Below, piece by piece: positions 8,403 to 18,429 of a stretch of 64,000 bases of DNA (its first letter is position 1; each line of letters starts with the position of its first letter). Under the pieces are notes generated by a model. That model saw only the letters and a program-made list of their open reading frames with translations. It was not told the DNA's origin and made no database searches. The stretch is taken from the NCBI GenBank assembly GCA_030696455.1, contig JAUYSH010000017.1, positions 1 to 64,000 of the forward strand. Direction: 5' to 3'. The DNA comes from Elusimicrobiota bacterium. Its GTDB lineage: Bacteria > Elusimicrobiota > Elusimicrobia > UBA1565 > UBA9628. A program made the position numbers and the translations under genes.

Positions 8403-9620
8403 TCAAGGGGCCAGGGACTTGGGAAGGGGCAGGCGCTCGAGCGCGCGCTCGAGGCTGCGCTCGACGTCGCGCGGCAGGACCAGGGGCGACTTCGACTTGC
8501 GGAAGTCGAACTGCACGCGCACGCCGAGGCTGTGCGCGCCGTTGCCGTGGCCCCGGTTGGCGTTGACGCCGTAGCCGTATTCCAGGAGCGCATGCCAGGC
8601 GTGAGTCGTGTAATGGACGCCGAGGCCCGCCCCGGAGTGCCATTTATCGTCCTGCTCGAGCCCCGGAGCGTAGTTGACGACCGCGGTGGCGAGGGTCAAA
8701 GTGGCCAGCCAGGTCCTCTTGTCCCGGGACAGAGGGAGGACATAGCTGCCGCCGGCCAGCCCGTAATCCCGGGCGCTGACCTCCTGATAGTAATAGCCGG
8801 GAATCGACAGCGGGAACTCCGAGGCCTGGGGAAGCACGCCGCCGAGCCGGTAGGCGCTGAAGCGGTCGGGGCGGCGGCTCGTTCCCCCGGCGATTTGGGC
8901 CAGGAAGCGGTGGTCGGCCTTGGGCAGGTTGTAGACGATCAACGCCCGCGACCAGAACATGTGAGAGTGCGGCTCCACGCGCCTGTCCGAGGCGTAGCCG
9001 TACGCGCCGGACGCGGTGCGCAGGCGGCCCTCGTACCAGACGGAGAGCTCCCCGGCGAGTCTCGGCATCAACAGCGGCTCCTGGCCGCCCCAGCGCAGAC
9101 CGGCGCGGACGTTGAAGTCGGTCTGCGCGTTCGGGAGCTCAAAGCCCGGTTCGGTCCCGGCGTCGCGGCGGAACTCCGCGTAGCGTCCCTCGCCGCGCAG
9201 TATGCCGGCCAGGGGCGCGCGCCCGATCTTCCCGAAGTCGCGGTACGCCGAGAGCGACGCCCTCACGCCGTCTCCGGTGAAGGACTCCCCGCGCAGGAAG
9301 CGCCCGCCGCGGATCTCGGAATAGCTGTCGGCGAAGCCGCCGCCGGCGAGGCCGATGCCGAGGTCGGTCGGCCCGCCCAGGCCGCCCTTGAGGCCGTATT
9401 CGGCGTCGAGATAGACTGGAGCCACCGCCAGGCGCAAGGTGCGGATTTTGTCCGCGTAGGGATGATTGTGATAGTAGTAGAGGTAGCCCGAGAGGGGGCC
9501 TCGGCCTTCGACCGGGAGGCTGAAGCCCGCCTGCAGCAGCCGGCGGCGTTCGGGGTCGATCTGGGCGGCGGCCGGAGCCGCGCCCGCGCCCAATATGAGG
9601 AGCAGGAGAAAGGCTCTCAT
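8403..9620 (-). CDS. Probable outer-membrane beta-barrel protein
   Basis: Signal peptide (MRAFLLLLILGAGAAPAAA) with cleavage before QIDPERR. The mature ~385 residues are made of short amphipathic strands rich in Tyr, Gly, Arg and Asp turns (GYLYYYHNHPY, LGVHYTTHAWHALLEYGYG, HSLGVRVQFDF), as in an outer-membrane barrel of about 16-18 strands. The Cys-free mature region and C-terminal strand fit. I do not recognise a specific transporter family. ATG 9620 is preferred over the ATG directly before it because a TATACT box ends 7 bases upstream. Confidence 0.6.
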   Translation of the reverse strand: MRAFLLLLILGAGAAPAAAQIDPERRRLLQAGFSLPVEGRGPLSGYLYYYHNHPYADKIRTLRLAVAPVYLDAEYGLKGGLGGPTDLGIGLAGGGFADSYSEIRGGRFLRGESFTGDGVRASLSAYRDFGKIGRAPLAGILRGEGRYAEFRRDAGTEPGFELPNAQTDFNVRAGLRWGGQEPLLMPRLAGELSVWYEGRLRTASGAYGYASDRRVEPHSHMFWSRALIVYNLPKADHRFLAQIAGGTSRRPDRFSAYRLGGVLPQASEFPLSIPGYYYQEVSARDYGLAGGSYVLPLSRDKRTWLATLTLATAVVNYAPGLEQDDKWHSGAGLGVHYTTHAWHALLEYGYGVNANRGHGNGAHSLGVRVQFDFRKSKSPLVLPRDVERSLERALERLPLPKSLAP

Positions 9621-9627
9621 CATTCGG

Positions 9628-9656
9628 AGTATATCAGGAACGCGAAACGCGGGGAA
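9628..9656 (-). promoter_or_regulatory. Promoter of the barrel gene, leaderless type
   Basis: TATACT on the minus strand (9628-9633) ends 7 bases before ATG 9620. The -35 at 9651-9656 (TTCCCC, 17-base spacer) is weak. The geometry matches the other leaderless candidates in this window. Confidence 0.4.
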
Positions 9657-9689
9657 TTAAATTATTTTCCGCTCGGGAAGGCGCGCGGC

Positions 9690-12101
9690 TCAGGACCAAC
9701 AGGCGCCGAAGGCCGACGCGAAAGCCGCGGCGTCCTTGGGGCGGCGCGCGGGATCCGGCGACAGCGCCGAGGCGAAGAACATGTCGAGGCGCGGCGGCAG
9801 GCCCGCGCGCAGCGAGGTCACCGGCGGGAACTCCCCGCGCATCTTGGGTCCGAGGAAGTCCGGGCCCGCGAACGGGCGCGTGCCGGCGAGAAGCTCGTAG
9901 GCCATCACGCCCAGCGCGTACAGGTCCGAGGACGCGGAGACCGAGCCCATCGCCTGCTCCGGCGCCATGTAGGGCGGCGTGCCGCTGGCCGAGGTCTGCG
10001 TGAACGTTCCGCCGTGCAGGGATTGATGGGCGATGCCGAAGTCCATGACCTTGAGCTGACCTTCGTCCGTGATCATCAGGTTCGAGGGCTTGAGGTCGCG
10101 GTGTACGATGCGCCGCGCGTGGGCCGCGGTCAGCGCCGCGCAGGCGTGCGCGACGATGCCGCGCGCCTGCTCCGGGGTGACGCCGGCGCCGAGCACCGCG
10201 TCGAGGCTGCGGCCGCGGACGAGCTCGAAGACGAGGTACAGCCCGCCGTCCTCGACGGCGGCGTAGATCTCGGCCACGTTCGGGTGGCGAAGCTGGGCGA
10301 CGAGGCGGGCCTCCTGCAGAAAACGGGCGGCGTCCTCCGCCGAGGCGCGGTACTCGCCCTGCAGCTGCTTGAGCGCGACGGAGCGCTTGAGCTTCTCGTC
10401 GACGGCCTCGAAGACCACGCCCATCCCGCCGCGACCGAGCTCGCGCGCGATCCGGTACTGGCCCGCGACGAGGTCCCCGGACCTCAAAGTCCGCTCCTGA
10501 GCCGCCGCCGCGGCCGCCGCCTCCGCGGTGCGCGCGCGGCGGGTGACGACGACCGCGCCGCCGACGAGGCCCATGAGGATGAGGCCGAGCGAGACCACGA
10601 GGAAGCCGCCGCGCAGGAGGCCTTTCTCCACGGCCTTGGACGGCGCGGGCGCCGCGCCGAGGCGGCGCAGGGCGGCCTCGACGATGGGCTCGAGGGTCGG
10701 GTCGAGCTGGGCGGCGGTCCGATACTCGGCGATCGCCTCCGGGATGCGGTCGAGGCGCTCGAGGATCTTGGCGCGCGTCAAGTGGCCGATGCCGCTCGCG
10801 GGCTCGAGGGCCAGCGCGCGCTCGATCGTCGTGAGGGCTTCCGGGTCGCGTCCGCCGATCTCGTACAGCGTCGCCGCGCGCGCGCGCAGCGCGCGCGGGT
10901 CGTCGGGACTCTTGGCCAGGGCGGCGTCGATGTCGGCGAGCGCGGGAGCGGGCTTGCCGAGCTTGAGGAGGATCTCGGCCCGGATCAGACGCGCTTCCGT
11001 GTCTTCGGGCTGGGAGTCCAGATGCACGCTGACGTCTCCCAGCGCGCCGGGCAGGTCGTCGAGGCGCATTTTTTCATAGCCGCGGCGCAGGAGGCCCGAG
11101 AGCACCCGTTGAACGGGGTCGGGCGCCTTGGCGGCGGCCTTCGGGTCGGGCGCCGCGAAGGCCCCGCCGGCCTGTCCGGGCGGCGACGGGCGGATGGTCG
11201 CGGCCGCCAATCCGCGCTCGAGGTCGCGCGCCCGCGCCTCCTCGAAGTTGCCGACGACGGGCTTCTTGAGCTTCTGAACGGACAGCTCCGACCGGGCGAA
11301 GGAGAGCGCGTCCTGGGCTTTCTTGTCGCGCGGATTGAGCAGGAGCGCCTTCTGCGCCCAGCGCTCCGCGTCGGCGGGGCGGCGCTCCACGAGAGCGACC
11401 TCCGCCAGCAACGACGATCCGCGTGAATCCGTCGGTGAAATTTGGACAAGCCGGTGCGCGACGCGCTCGGCGTCTTTAGTATCTCCAGCGGATAGATAGA
11501 GTTCGGCGACCTTCGTGACCTTGGCCGGATCGGGCGCGGGGGTGTTATTGAGCGCCTGTTCGTCTCGTTGGGCCGCGCGGTTCAGAGCCCCCTTCATCTC
11601 CGGGCTGATCGTTGTGGCCTGACCGTTTGGCGGCGGCGCTTTGAGCAGAATGTCGAGCACGTCCATAGCCACTGAAGTTTCTAGGTCCTGGGAGAAGGAG
11701 TTGCCTCCGCTAAATGGAGTTGCCAGGACTCTCTGGAAGGCGGGGACGTTCGCGTACGAATTTGAGTCCGCGGAATCAAAGACTTTTTCGGCATCCTTCA
11801 CGGCGGCATTCGCCTCCGTTGCGCGCGTGAGGGCCTTTCGGTAATCAACTTCCTGCTGGGGTGTCCGGGCCAGATCCTTCAGACGATGCTCGGTCACTCC
11901 ACTTTCGACGAGTATGGTCCTGCATGCCTCGGTGAAGTCCGCTTTGAATGTTTCACAGCGCGCCACAGCTTCGGGATCCTGTCCTGCGCAGGGAACAATC
12001 AAAGACGCGGGCGTGAATTGACCGGTCCGGCATTCTACGGCGAACGCAGGTGCGCCCAAGAGAAGGACGGCTGCAAAGGGCAGCGAAAGTCGGGAGCGCA
12101 T
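9690..12101 (-). CDS. Membrane Ser/Thr protein kinase with N-terminal periplasmic TPR domain
   Basis: An 803-residue protein. It begins with a Sec signal peptide (MRSRLSLPFAAVLLLGAPAFA), continues with TPR repeats from about 170 to 480 (for example AEVALVERRPADAERWAQKAL), one transmembrane helix near 498-520 and a Hanks-type kinase domain from 549 to the end. Kinase motifs are intact: GRGGMGVV glycine loop, VALKQL lysine, HRDLKPSN catalytic loop, MDFGIA and APE. This topology puts the TPR array in the periplasm and the kinase in the cytoplasm, the reverse order of PknB-type kinases, which have an N-terminal kinase and C-terminal PASTA sensor. The TPRs may sense envelope proteins or lipoproteins, which is inference. 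Confidence 0.9.
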   Translation of the reverse strand: MRSRLSLPFAAVLLLGAPAFAVECRTGQFTPASLIVPCAGQDPEAVARCETFKADFTEACRTILVESGVTEHRLKDLARTPQQEVDYRKALTRATEANAAVKDAEKVFDSADSNSYANVPAFQRVLATPFSGGNSFSQDLETSVAMDVLDILLKAPPPNGQATTISPEMKGALNRAAQRDEQALNNTPAPDPAKVTKVAELYLSAGDTKDAERVAHRLVQISPTDSRGSSLLAEVALVERRPADAERWAQKALLLNPRDKKAQDALSFARSELSVQKLKKPVVGNFEEARARDLERGLAAATIRPSPPGQAGGAFAAPDPKAAAKAPDPVQRVLSGLLRRGYEKMRLDDLPGALGDVSVHLDSQPEDTEARLIRAEILLKLGKPAPALADIDAALAKSPDDPRALRARAATLYEIGGRDPEALTTIERALALEPASGIGHLTRAKILERLDRIPEAIAEYRTAAQLDPTLEPIVEAALRRLGAAPAPSKAVEKGLLRGGFLVVSLGLILMGLVGGAVVVTRRARTAEAAAAAAAQERTLRSGDLVAGQYRIARELGRGGMGVVFEAVDEKLKRSVALKQLQGEYRASAEDAARFLQEARLVAQLRHPNVAEIYAAVEDGGLYLVFELVRGRSLDAVLGAGVTPEQARGIVAHACAALTAAHARRIVHRDLKPSNLMITDEGQLKVMDFGIAHQSLHGGTFTQTSASGTPPYMAPEQAMGSVSASSDLYALGVMAYELLAGTRPFAGPDFLGPKMRGEFPPVTSLRAGLPPRLDMFFASALSPDPARRPKDAAAFASAFGACWS

Positions 12102-12109
12102 GCGAATCC

Positions 12110-12138
12110 AGTGTAGGCGAGATACTCGCTGCCGTCAA
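12110..12138 (-). promoter_or_regulatory. Promoter of the TPR-kinase gene, leaderless type
   Basis: On the minus strand TTGACG (12133-12138), a 17-base spacer and TACACT (12110-12115) are followed after 8 bases by ATG 12101. The -35 matches the sigma-70 consensus at five of six positions. No Shine-Dalgarno is present, in line with a leaderless mRNA. Confidence 0.6.
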
Positions 12139-12174
12139 GGCGGGCGCGCGCGAGGACCGGATACTGATGTCGAG

Positions 12175-12878
12175 TCAGCGCCCGGCGAGAAGGCGGCCGA
12201 TCAGGCGCAGGTGGCTCTTGAGTTCGCGGCCGCGTTGAAGCTTCGAAACTCCGGCGGTGCGGGAGTGGAGGGGGGCGGGGACCTCGGCGACGACGCGCCG
12301 GTCGATCATCGCGCGGGCTGCGATCTCGGCGTTGATCTCGAAGCCGTTGGAGGTGATCCCCAGCTTCTTGATAAAGGAGCTCCGGTACAAGCGCAGGACG
12401 GGCGTGTAGGCGGTCAGGCGCAGGCCGAACAGGCCGCGGTACAGAGCGTTGATCATCAGGCTCGGCGTGGTCCTGACCCACGACACCCCGGCCATATCCC
12501 CGCGCCGCAGGTACGGCGAGCCCGAGACGAGATCGGCCTTGGCGGCGATGCCCGCGCCCAGCATGTCCTTGAGCGCCGCGGGCGGGAAGGTGAGGTCGGC
12601 GTCGAGCGTGGCGATCCACTCGCCCCGCGCCTCGGCGATGCCCGCGCGGATGGCGCCGCCCATGCCGCGGTTGGGCGACAAGGTCACGACCCGGACGTCC
12701 TTGCGCGTCATCAGCAGCTCGGCGGCTTTTAAAGACGTGTCATCAAGGGATCCATCGTCGACGATCACGACCTCGTAGGAGACGCCCAAGGCGTCGAGGG
12801 CGGGGAAAAGTTCGTCTCCGTACCGGGCGATGTTGCCGGCTTCGTTATGGCACGGAAGGACGACGGTCAGGACGGGGT

Positions 12879-12882
<4 letters not shown>
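12175..12882 (-). CDS. Family 2 glycosyltransferase (DPM1/dolichol-phosphate-mannose-synthase type)
   Basis: The GT2 fold opens at once: [40 protein letters not shown], then the DxD-containing [11 protein letters not shown]. The ~235 residues lack transmembrane helices, so it is a soluble or peripheral transferase that probably moves a sugar onto a polyprenyl phosphate or glycan. The start is unusual: no ATG, GTG or TTG precedes the fold closely, and the only fitting codon is CTG at 12882, overlapping the TGA of the upstream gene as CTGA. That would be tight translational coupling with a rare start codon. A start further upstream in this open frame is the alternative. Confidence 0.85.
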
Positions 12883-13810
<928 letters not shown>

Positions 13811-13814
<4 letters not shown>

Positions 13815-15130
13815 GGGCGGCCCACCCCGGCGTAGTCGAAGCCCAGGGCGCGCGCGGTGTCCGGGTCGAAGATGTTCCGGCCGTCGAGGAGCACGGCCGT
13901 GCGCATGAGCTTCTTGGCGCGCTTCAGGTCGAGGTCCTTGAAGCGGGGCCACTCGGTCACGATCGCCAGGGCGTCGCAGCCCTGGATGGCGTCGTACTCG
14001 TCCTTGGCGAAATGCACGCCCTTGAACTCGGGCAGGGCCCTCGCCCGGTCCATCGCGACCGGGTCGAAGGCGCGGATCTTGACGCCGCGGGCGCGCAGGC
14101 CGGCGACGACCTCGAGCGAGGGGGCGTAGCGCATGTCGTCGGTGTTGGGCTTGAAGGCGAGGCCGAGCAGGGCGACGGTCTTGCCCTCGAGGTTCCAGAG
14201 CTTCTCCTCGATCTTGCGCGACACCCAGCCGAGCTGAAGCGCGTTGACCTCCTGGACGGCCTTGAGGAGCTTGAAGTCGTAGCCTTTCTGCTTGCTGATC
14301 CAGTGGAAGGCCTCGAGGTCCTTGGGGAAGCAGAAGCCGCCGAAGCCGATGCCGGCGTTGAGGAACATCGGGCCGATGCGGCGGTCGAGGCCCATGCCCT
14401 TGGCGACCATCCCCACGTCCGCGCCGACCTTCTCGCACAAGATGGAAACCGCGTTGATGTAGGAGATCTTGGTGGCGAGGAAGGAGTTCGAGGCGTGCTT
14501 GATGAGCTCCGCGCTCTTGAGGTCGGTGACAAGTATCGTTGCCTTTAGAGGAGCGTATATCTCCCGCATCAAGGTCTCGGCTCGCTTGGAGGAGACTCCC
14601 AGCACGACCCGGTCCGGCTTCATGAAGTCCTTGACCGCGGAGCCCTCGCTCAGGAACTCCGGGTTCGAGACCACGTCGTAAGGGGTGCCCTTCTTGTTGA
14701 AACGCTGGATCGTCTTGGAGACCCAATCTCCGGTCTCGACCGGGACCGTGGACTTGTCCACGATCACGGTGTAGCCGGTCATGTGCTTGGCGACCGTCTC
14801 GGCGACGTGCTCGACCGCCGAGAGATCGGCGGAGCCGTCGGCGCGAGGAGGCGTTCCCACGGCGATAAAAACAACGGAAGCGCGGCGTCCCTTACATAGG
14901 AGGCCTTCCTCGACAGAGGCCGCGAAGGTCAATCGACCTGACTTCACAACGCGCTTGAACACCTCGTCGAGGCCGGGCTCGTGGATCGGGACCTTCCCGG
15001 CCTTCAGGGACTTGAGCTTGGCGGGGTCGGAGTCGACGCAGACCACGCGGTGGCCGATCTCGGCCAGGCAGGAGCCGGTGACGAGCCCGACATAACCGGC
15101 GCCGACGACGCAGACATCATGGCTCTTCAT
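13811..15130 (-). CDS. ugd: UDP-glucose 6-dehydrogenase
   Basis: It oxidises UDP-glucose to UDP-glucuronate with two NAD+. The N-terminal Rossmann motif is [20 protein letters not shown]. The catalytic cysteine lies in [16 protein letters not shown], and the C-terminal domain has [17 protein letters not shown]. The 439-residue length is normal. It is the first gene of a three-gene operon with the UDP-xylose synthase-like enzyme and the GT2, and it is divergent from another nucleotide-sugar dehydrogenase gene. Together they supply and use acidic or pentose sugar nucleotides for surface glycans. Confidence 0.93.
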
Positions 15131-15164
15131 GGGGAAGGACGCATTCTTTCATAAATTGCGGGGA

Positions 15165-15193
15165 TGGACAAGGGCCGCGCCATGCTCTATACT
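15165..15193 (+). promoter_or_regulatory. Promoter of the second nucleotide-sugar dehydrogenase gene, leaderless type
   Basis: TGGACA (15165-15170), a 17-base spacer and TATACT (15188-15193) form a near-consensus sigma-70 promoter. A GTG start codon follows 6 bases later at 15200. The promoter overlaps two in-frame ATG codons (15164, 15182), which argues that those are not used. Confidence 0.6.
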
Positions 15194-15199
15194 CTGCCC

Positions 15200-16492
15200 G
15201 TGGAACTCGATAAGAAAATCCGTGATAAATCGGCCCGCGTCGGGGTCATCGGCCTGGGTTACGTGGGCCTGCCTCTGGCGGTCGCGTTCGCGCGCCGCGG
15301 CTTCAAGGTCACCGGCATCGAGATCCACGCTCAGCGCGCGGCGGCCCTTCGCAAGGGGCGCTCCTACATCGAGGACGTCCCTTCGAAGGAGCTGGCCGCG
15401 CTCATCCGCTCGGGCGCCCTGACGATCGACGACACCGGCGCCGGGCTCTCCAAGCTCGACGCCGTCCTCATCTGCGTGCAGACGCCGCTGCGCAAGACGA
15501 AGGAGCCCGACATCTCCAACATCGTGTCGGCGTGCAAGACCGTCGCGAAGCGCCTCAAGCGCGGCACGCTCATCGTCCTCGAGAGCACCACCTACCCGGG
15601 CACGACCCAGGAGGCCGTGCTGCCGGAGCTGGAGAAATCCGGCCTCAAGGCGGGCAAGGACTTCTGGCTGGCGTTCTCGCCGGAGCGCGTGGACCCCGGG
15701 AACGCGAAATGGAAGATCGAGAACACCCCGAAGGTCGTCGGCGGCGTCGACGCGCGTTCGACCGAGTTGGCCGTGGAGCTGTACTCGACGGTGATCTCGA
15801 AAGTCGTCCCGGTGTCGAGCGCCACGGCCGCGGAGCTCGTCAAGCTTCTCGAGAACACCTTTCGCTCGGTCAACATCGCCCTCGTCAATGAGCTCGCCCA
15901 GATCTGCGACAAGCTCGGCCTCAGCGTCTGGGAGGTCGTCGGCGCCGCCGCGACCAAGCCTTTCGGCTTCATGCCGTTCTGGCCCGGCCCCGGCATCGGG
16001 GGGCACTGCATCCCCAAGGATCCGCAGCTTTTGGCGTGGAAGATGAAGTCGCTCAACTTCGAGCCGCGCTTCATCGAGCTCGCCTCGACGGTCAACGGCC
16101 AGATGCCGCGCTACGCGGCGGGCCGGATCGCGCACCTGCTCAACAAGGACTCCAAGGCGGTCAAGGGCTCCAAGGTGCTCGTGCTCGGCGTCGCGTATAA
16201 GCCGGGCGTCGGGGATTTCCGCGACTCGCCCTCGCTCGACATCATGCATCTGCTGGCCGAGGACGGCGCCCGGATCTCCTACCACGATCCCCACGTGCCG
16301 CGAGTCAGCGTCGGCGGCCGCTCCTGGACCTGCCGCCGCCTGACGGACGCCGCGGTGCGCGAGGCGGACTGCGTGCTCATCCTGACCGCGCACCCCGGGC
16401 TCGACTATGCGCGCATCGTGCGGCTTTCCCGGCGCGTCTTCGACGCGCGCAACGCGCTCGCCGGCCTCAAGGGACGCATCGAGAGGCTTTGA
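15200..16492 (+). CDS. Nucleotide-sugar dehydrogenase (UDP-GlcNAc/UDP-ManNAc 6-dehydrogenase family)
   Basis: It has the three-domain UDP-sugar dehydrogenase layout: Rossmann VGVIGLGYVGLPLAVAFARRG at the start, a central LVKLLENTFRSVNIALVNELA helix, and catalytic cysteine in GIGGHCIPKDPQLL. A second Rossmann-like domain carries LGVAYKPGVGDFRDSPS. The GIGGHCIP form and LENTFR helix place it with WbpA/WecC/TviB-type enzymes that oxidise N-acetylhexosamine nucleotides, not with Ugd. The start GTG 15200 is set by the promoter; ATG 15164 would add 12 residues without an evident role. Its stop overlaps the ATG of the histidine kinase (TGATG). Confidence 0.85.
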   Translation: MELDKKIRDKSARVGVIGLGYVGLPLAVAFARRGFKVTGIEIHAQRAAALRKGRSYIEDVPSKELAALIRSGALTIDDTGAGLSKLDAVLICVQTPLRKTKEPDISNIVSACKTVAKRLKRGTLIVLESTTYPGTTQEAVLPELEKSGLKAGKDFWLAFSPERVDPGNAKWKIENTPKVVGGVDARSTELAVELYSTVISKVVPVSSATAAELVKLLENTFRSVNIALVNELAQICDKLGLSVWEVVGAAATKPFGFMPFWPGPGIGGHCIPKDPQLLAWKMKSLNFEPRFIELASTVNGQMPRYAAGRIAHLLNKDSKAVKGSKVLVLGVAYKPGVGDFRDSPSLDIMHLLAEDGARISYHDPHVPRVSVGGRSWTCRRLTDAAVREADCVLILTAHPGLDYARIVRLSRRVFDARNALAGLKGRIERL

Positions 16493-18429
16493 TGGCCGAA
16501 ACCCCGGCGCCGTCGCCCGCTCCCGGCGCGAACCTCGAGAGGCAGACGCTCGACGCGTTGAAGGCGATCGGCAAGGCGCTCGGGCAGATGGCTCTGTACA
16601 AGGTCGGTCACCCCGCCGTGATCGCGACCATCGCGGCGGCGCAGGAGAACCTGGCGTCTGCGCTCGCGCTGTCCTCCAACGGGGAGCTCGCGGTCGGCAT
16701 CGATCAGGACAAGCTGATCCTCAACGCCAGGATCGTCGGCAACCTGTCCCAGCTTCCAGCCTCTTTGGCCAACCTCTTCAAGCGCTTCAAGCTGAGCAGC
16801 CTGACCTTTAAGACTGGCATCAGCACCGAGGAGCTCATCGCGTTCTGCGAGCTGGCCGCCATGCGCGGCGATTCCCCGGCCGCCGCGGACCCGAAGGGTT
16901 ATCTCGCCGGACGCTCCGTCTCGACCATCGTGTTCAACGAGGCCGTCTACCTCAAGGCGGGCGACAAGGCCGCGGGGGCGGGGGCCGGACCCGGCGGAGA
17001 GGGGTCGGGTCACGGCGGCGGCCGGGAGGCTGAAGGGGCGGGCTCCGGAGCGGGGGCCGGCGAAGGCGCGGCGGCGGAGCAGGCCGCCGCGATGCAGGGC
17101 ATCACCGACGCGATCGCCGCCGGCTCGCTCGAGCGCACGATGATGGAGCTCGTGGCGCGCGCCGTCCCCGATCCCATCCTTCGCAAGAAGGTCATGGAGC
17201 AGGTCATGAAGCTGCTCGAGGCCGACATCGCCAAGCGCGTCGAGGAGGTGACGGTCCCGCTCAAGCGCGAGAAGAAGACCCTGGAGAACGAGGCCAAGCG
17301 CACCGACAGCGTGCTGGGCAGCATGGTCGAGGGCGTCGTCGTCGTCGACGACCAGGGCAAGATCCTGATGATGAACCCGGCCGCCGAGCAGATCTACGGC
17401 CAGACGCTGGCGCAGAGCGCCGGCAAGCCGATCTCCGACAAGCCGAGCGAACAGTTCGTCGTGACGATGTCCAACGAGCTGACCACGCCGGCCGATCGCG
17501 ACATCGGCGGCGAGGTCAAGCTCCAGGGCGACGCCGACACGCAGCGCACCTTGCGCGCCTCGAGCGCCGTCGTCAAGACCGAGGAGGGCAAGGTCGTCGG
17601 CATGGTCTCCGCCCTGCCCGACGCGACCAAGCACAAGGAGCTGCAGCGGATGCAGCGCGACTTCGTCGCCCACGTCACGCACGAGCTGCGTGCGCCGCTG
17701 TCGTCGATCCGCGCCGCGCTCGAGATCCTCCAGGGACAGTTCGCGAGCAAGATCGAGGAGGATGAGACGCGGATGCTCAACACCGCGTTGAAGAACTCCG
17801 ACCGCCTGGCCGACATGATCAACAGCATCCTGGATTTCTCCAAGATAGAGTCCGGCCAGATGGAGGTGTACACGAAGTCGACCGAGGCGGTGAAGATCGC
17901 CCAGGACGCGGTCGACAGCCTCCAGCCCTGGGCTCAGAAGAAGCGCATCGCGCTGACCCTGAGCGCGCCCGAGGGCCTGCCGCTCGTGGAGGCCGACGCC
18001 TCGCGCACCATCCAGGTCATCATCAACCTGCTCTCCAATTCGATCAAGTTCACCCCGGCCGGCGGCAAGATCTCCGTCGCGGTGGCCAAGCGCGCCGAGG
18101 GCAATCAGGGCTTCGTCGAGTACTCGGTCAAGGACACCGGCCCCGGCATCCCGAAGGCGGAGCAGGGCAAGGTCTTCGAGAAGTTCGTTCAGATCGCCGC
18201 GGGCGAGACCCACGTCGGCGGCACCGGCCTGGGCTTGTCCATCGCCAAGGCGCTCGTCCACCTGCAGAAGGGCAAGATGTGGCTCGAGAGCGAGGCCGGC
18301 CAGGGGGCGACGTTCCTGTTCACCTTGCCCGTCCATGTCGCCGAGTCGGTCGAGGCCTCGTACGTGCGCACGAAGGCCCCGCCGCCGGCGCCGTCGCCGT
18401 GGTGGAAGAAGCTTCTCGGACTCAAGTGA
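16492..18429 (+). CDS. PAS-domain sensor histidine kinase
   Basis: A 645-residue soluble kinase with no membrane helix. Residues 1-135 form an alpha/beta domain of unknown type (YKVGHPAVIATIAAA, ELAVGIDQDKLILNARIVGN). A Gly/Ala-rich linker runs near 160-195. A PAS domain at about 272-380 carries VVVVDDQGKILMMNPAAEQIYG. HisKA follows with phospho-acceptor His397 in HVTHELRAPLSS, then an HATPase domain (NLLSNSIKF, DTGPGIP, GGTGLGLSIAK). The start codon overlaps the stop of the dehydrogenase gene, so it may control or respond to the glycan pathway. No response regulator gene lies nearby. Its stop overlaps the convergent comF stop by 8 bases. Confidence 0.9.
   Translation: MAETPAPSPAPGANLERQTLDALKAIGKALGQMALYKVGHPAVIATIAAAQENLASALALSSNGELAVGIDQDKLILNARIVGNLSQLPASLANLFKRFKLSSLTFKTGISTEELIAFCELAAMRGDSPAAADPKGYLAGRSVSTIVFNEAVYLKAGDKAAGAGAGPGGEGSGHGGGREAEGAGSGAGAGEGAAAEQAAAMQGITDAIAAGSLERTMMELVARAVPDPILRKKVMEQVMKLLEADIAKRVEEVTVPLKREKKTLENEAKRTDSVLGSMVEGVVVVDDQGKILMMNPAAEQIYGQTLAQSAGKPISDKPSEQFVVTMSNELTTPADRDIGGEVKLQGDADTQRTLRASSAVVKTEEGKVVGMVSALPDATKHKELQRMQRDFVAHVTHELRAPLSSIRAALEILQGQFASKIEEDETRMLNTALKNSDRLADMINSILDFSKIESGQMEVYTKSTEAVKIAQDAVDSLQPWAQKKRIALTLSAPEGLPLVEADASRTIQVIINLLSNSIKFTPAGGKISVAVAKRAEGNQGFVEYSVKDTGPGIPKAEQGKVFEKFVQIAAGETHVGGTGLGLSIAKALVHLQKGKMWLESEAGQGATFLFTLPVHVAESVEASYVRTKAPPPAPSPWWKKLLGLK

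Noticed and set aside
8379-11426. 1015-codon plus-strand open frame
   Set aside because: It is an antisense shadow of the barrel and kinase genes caused by high GC. Its sequence is Arg/Gly/Ala-rich with no domain, while the minus-strand genes show intact motifs.
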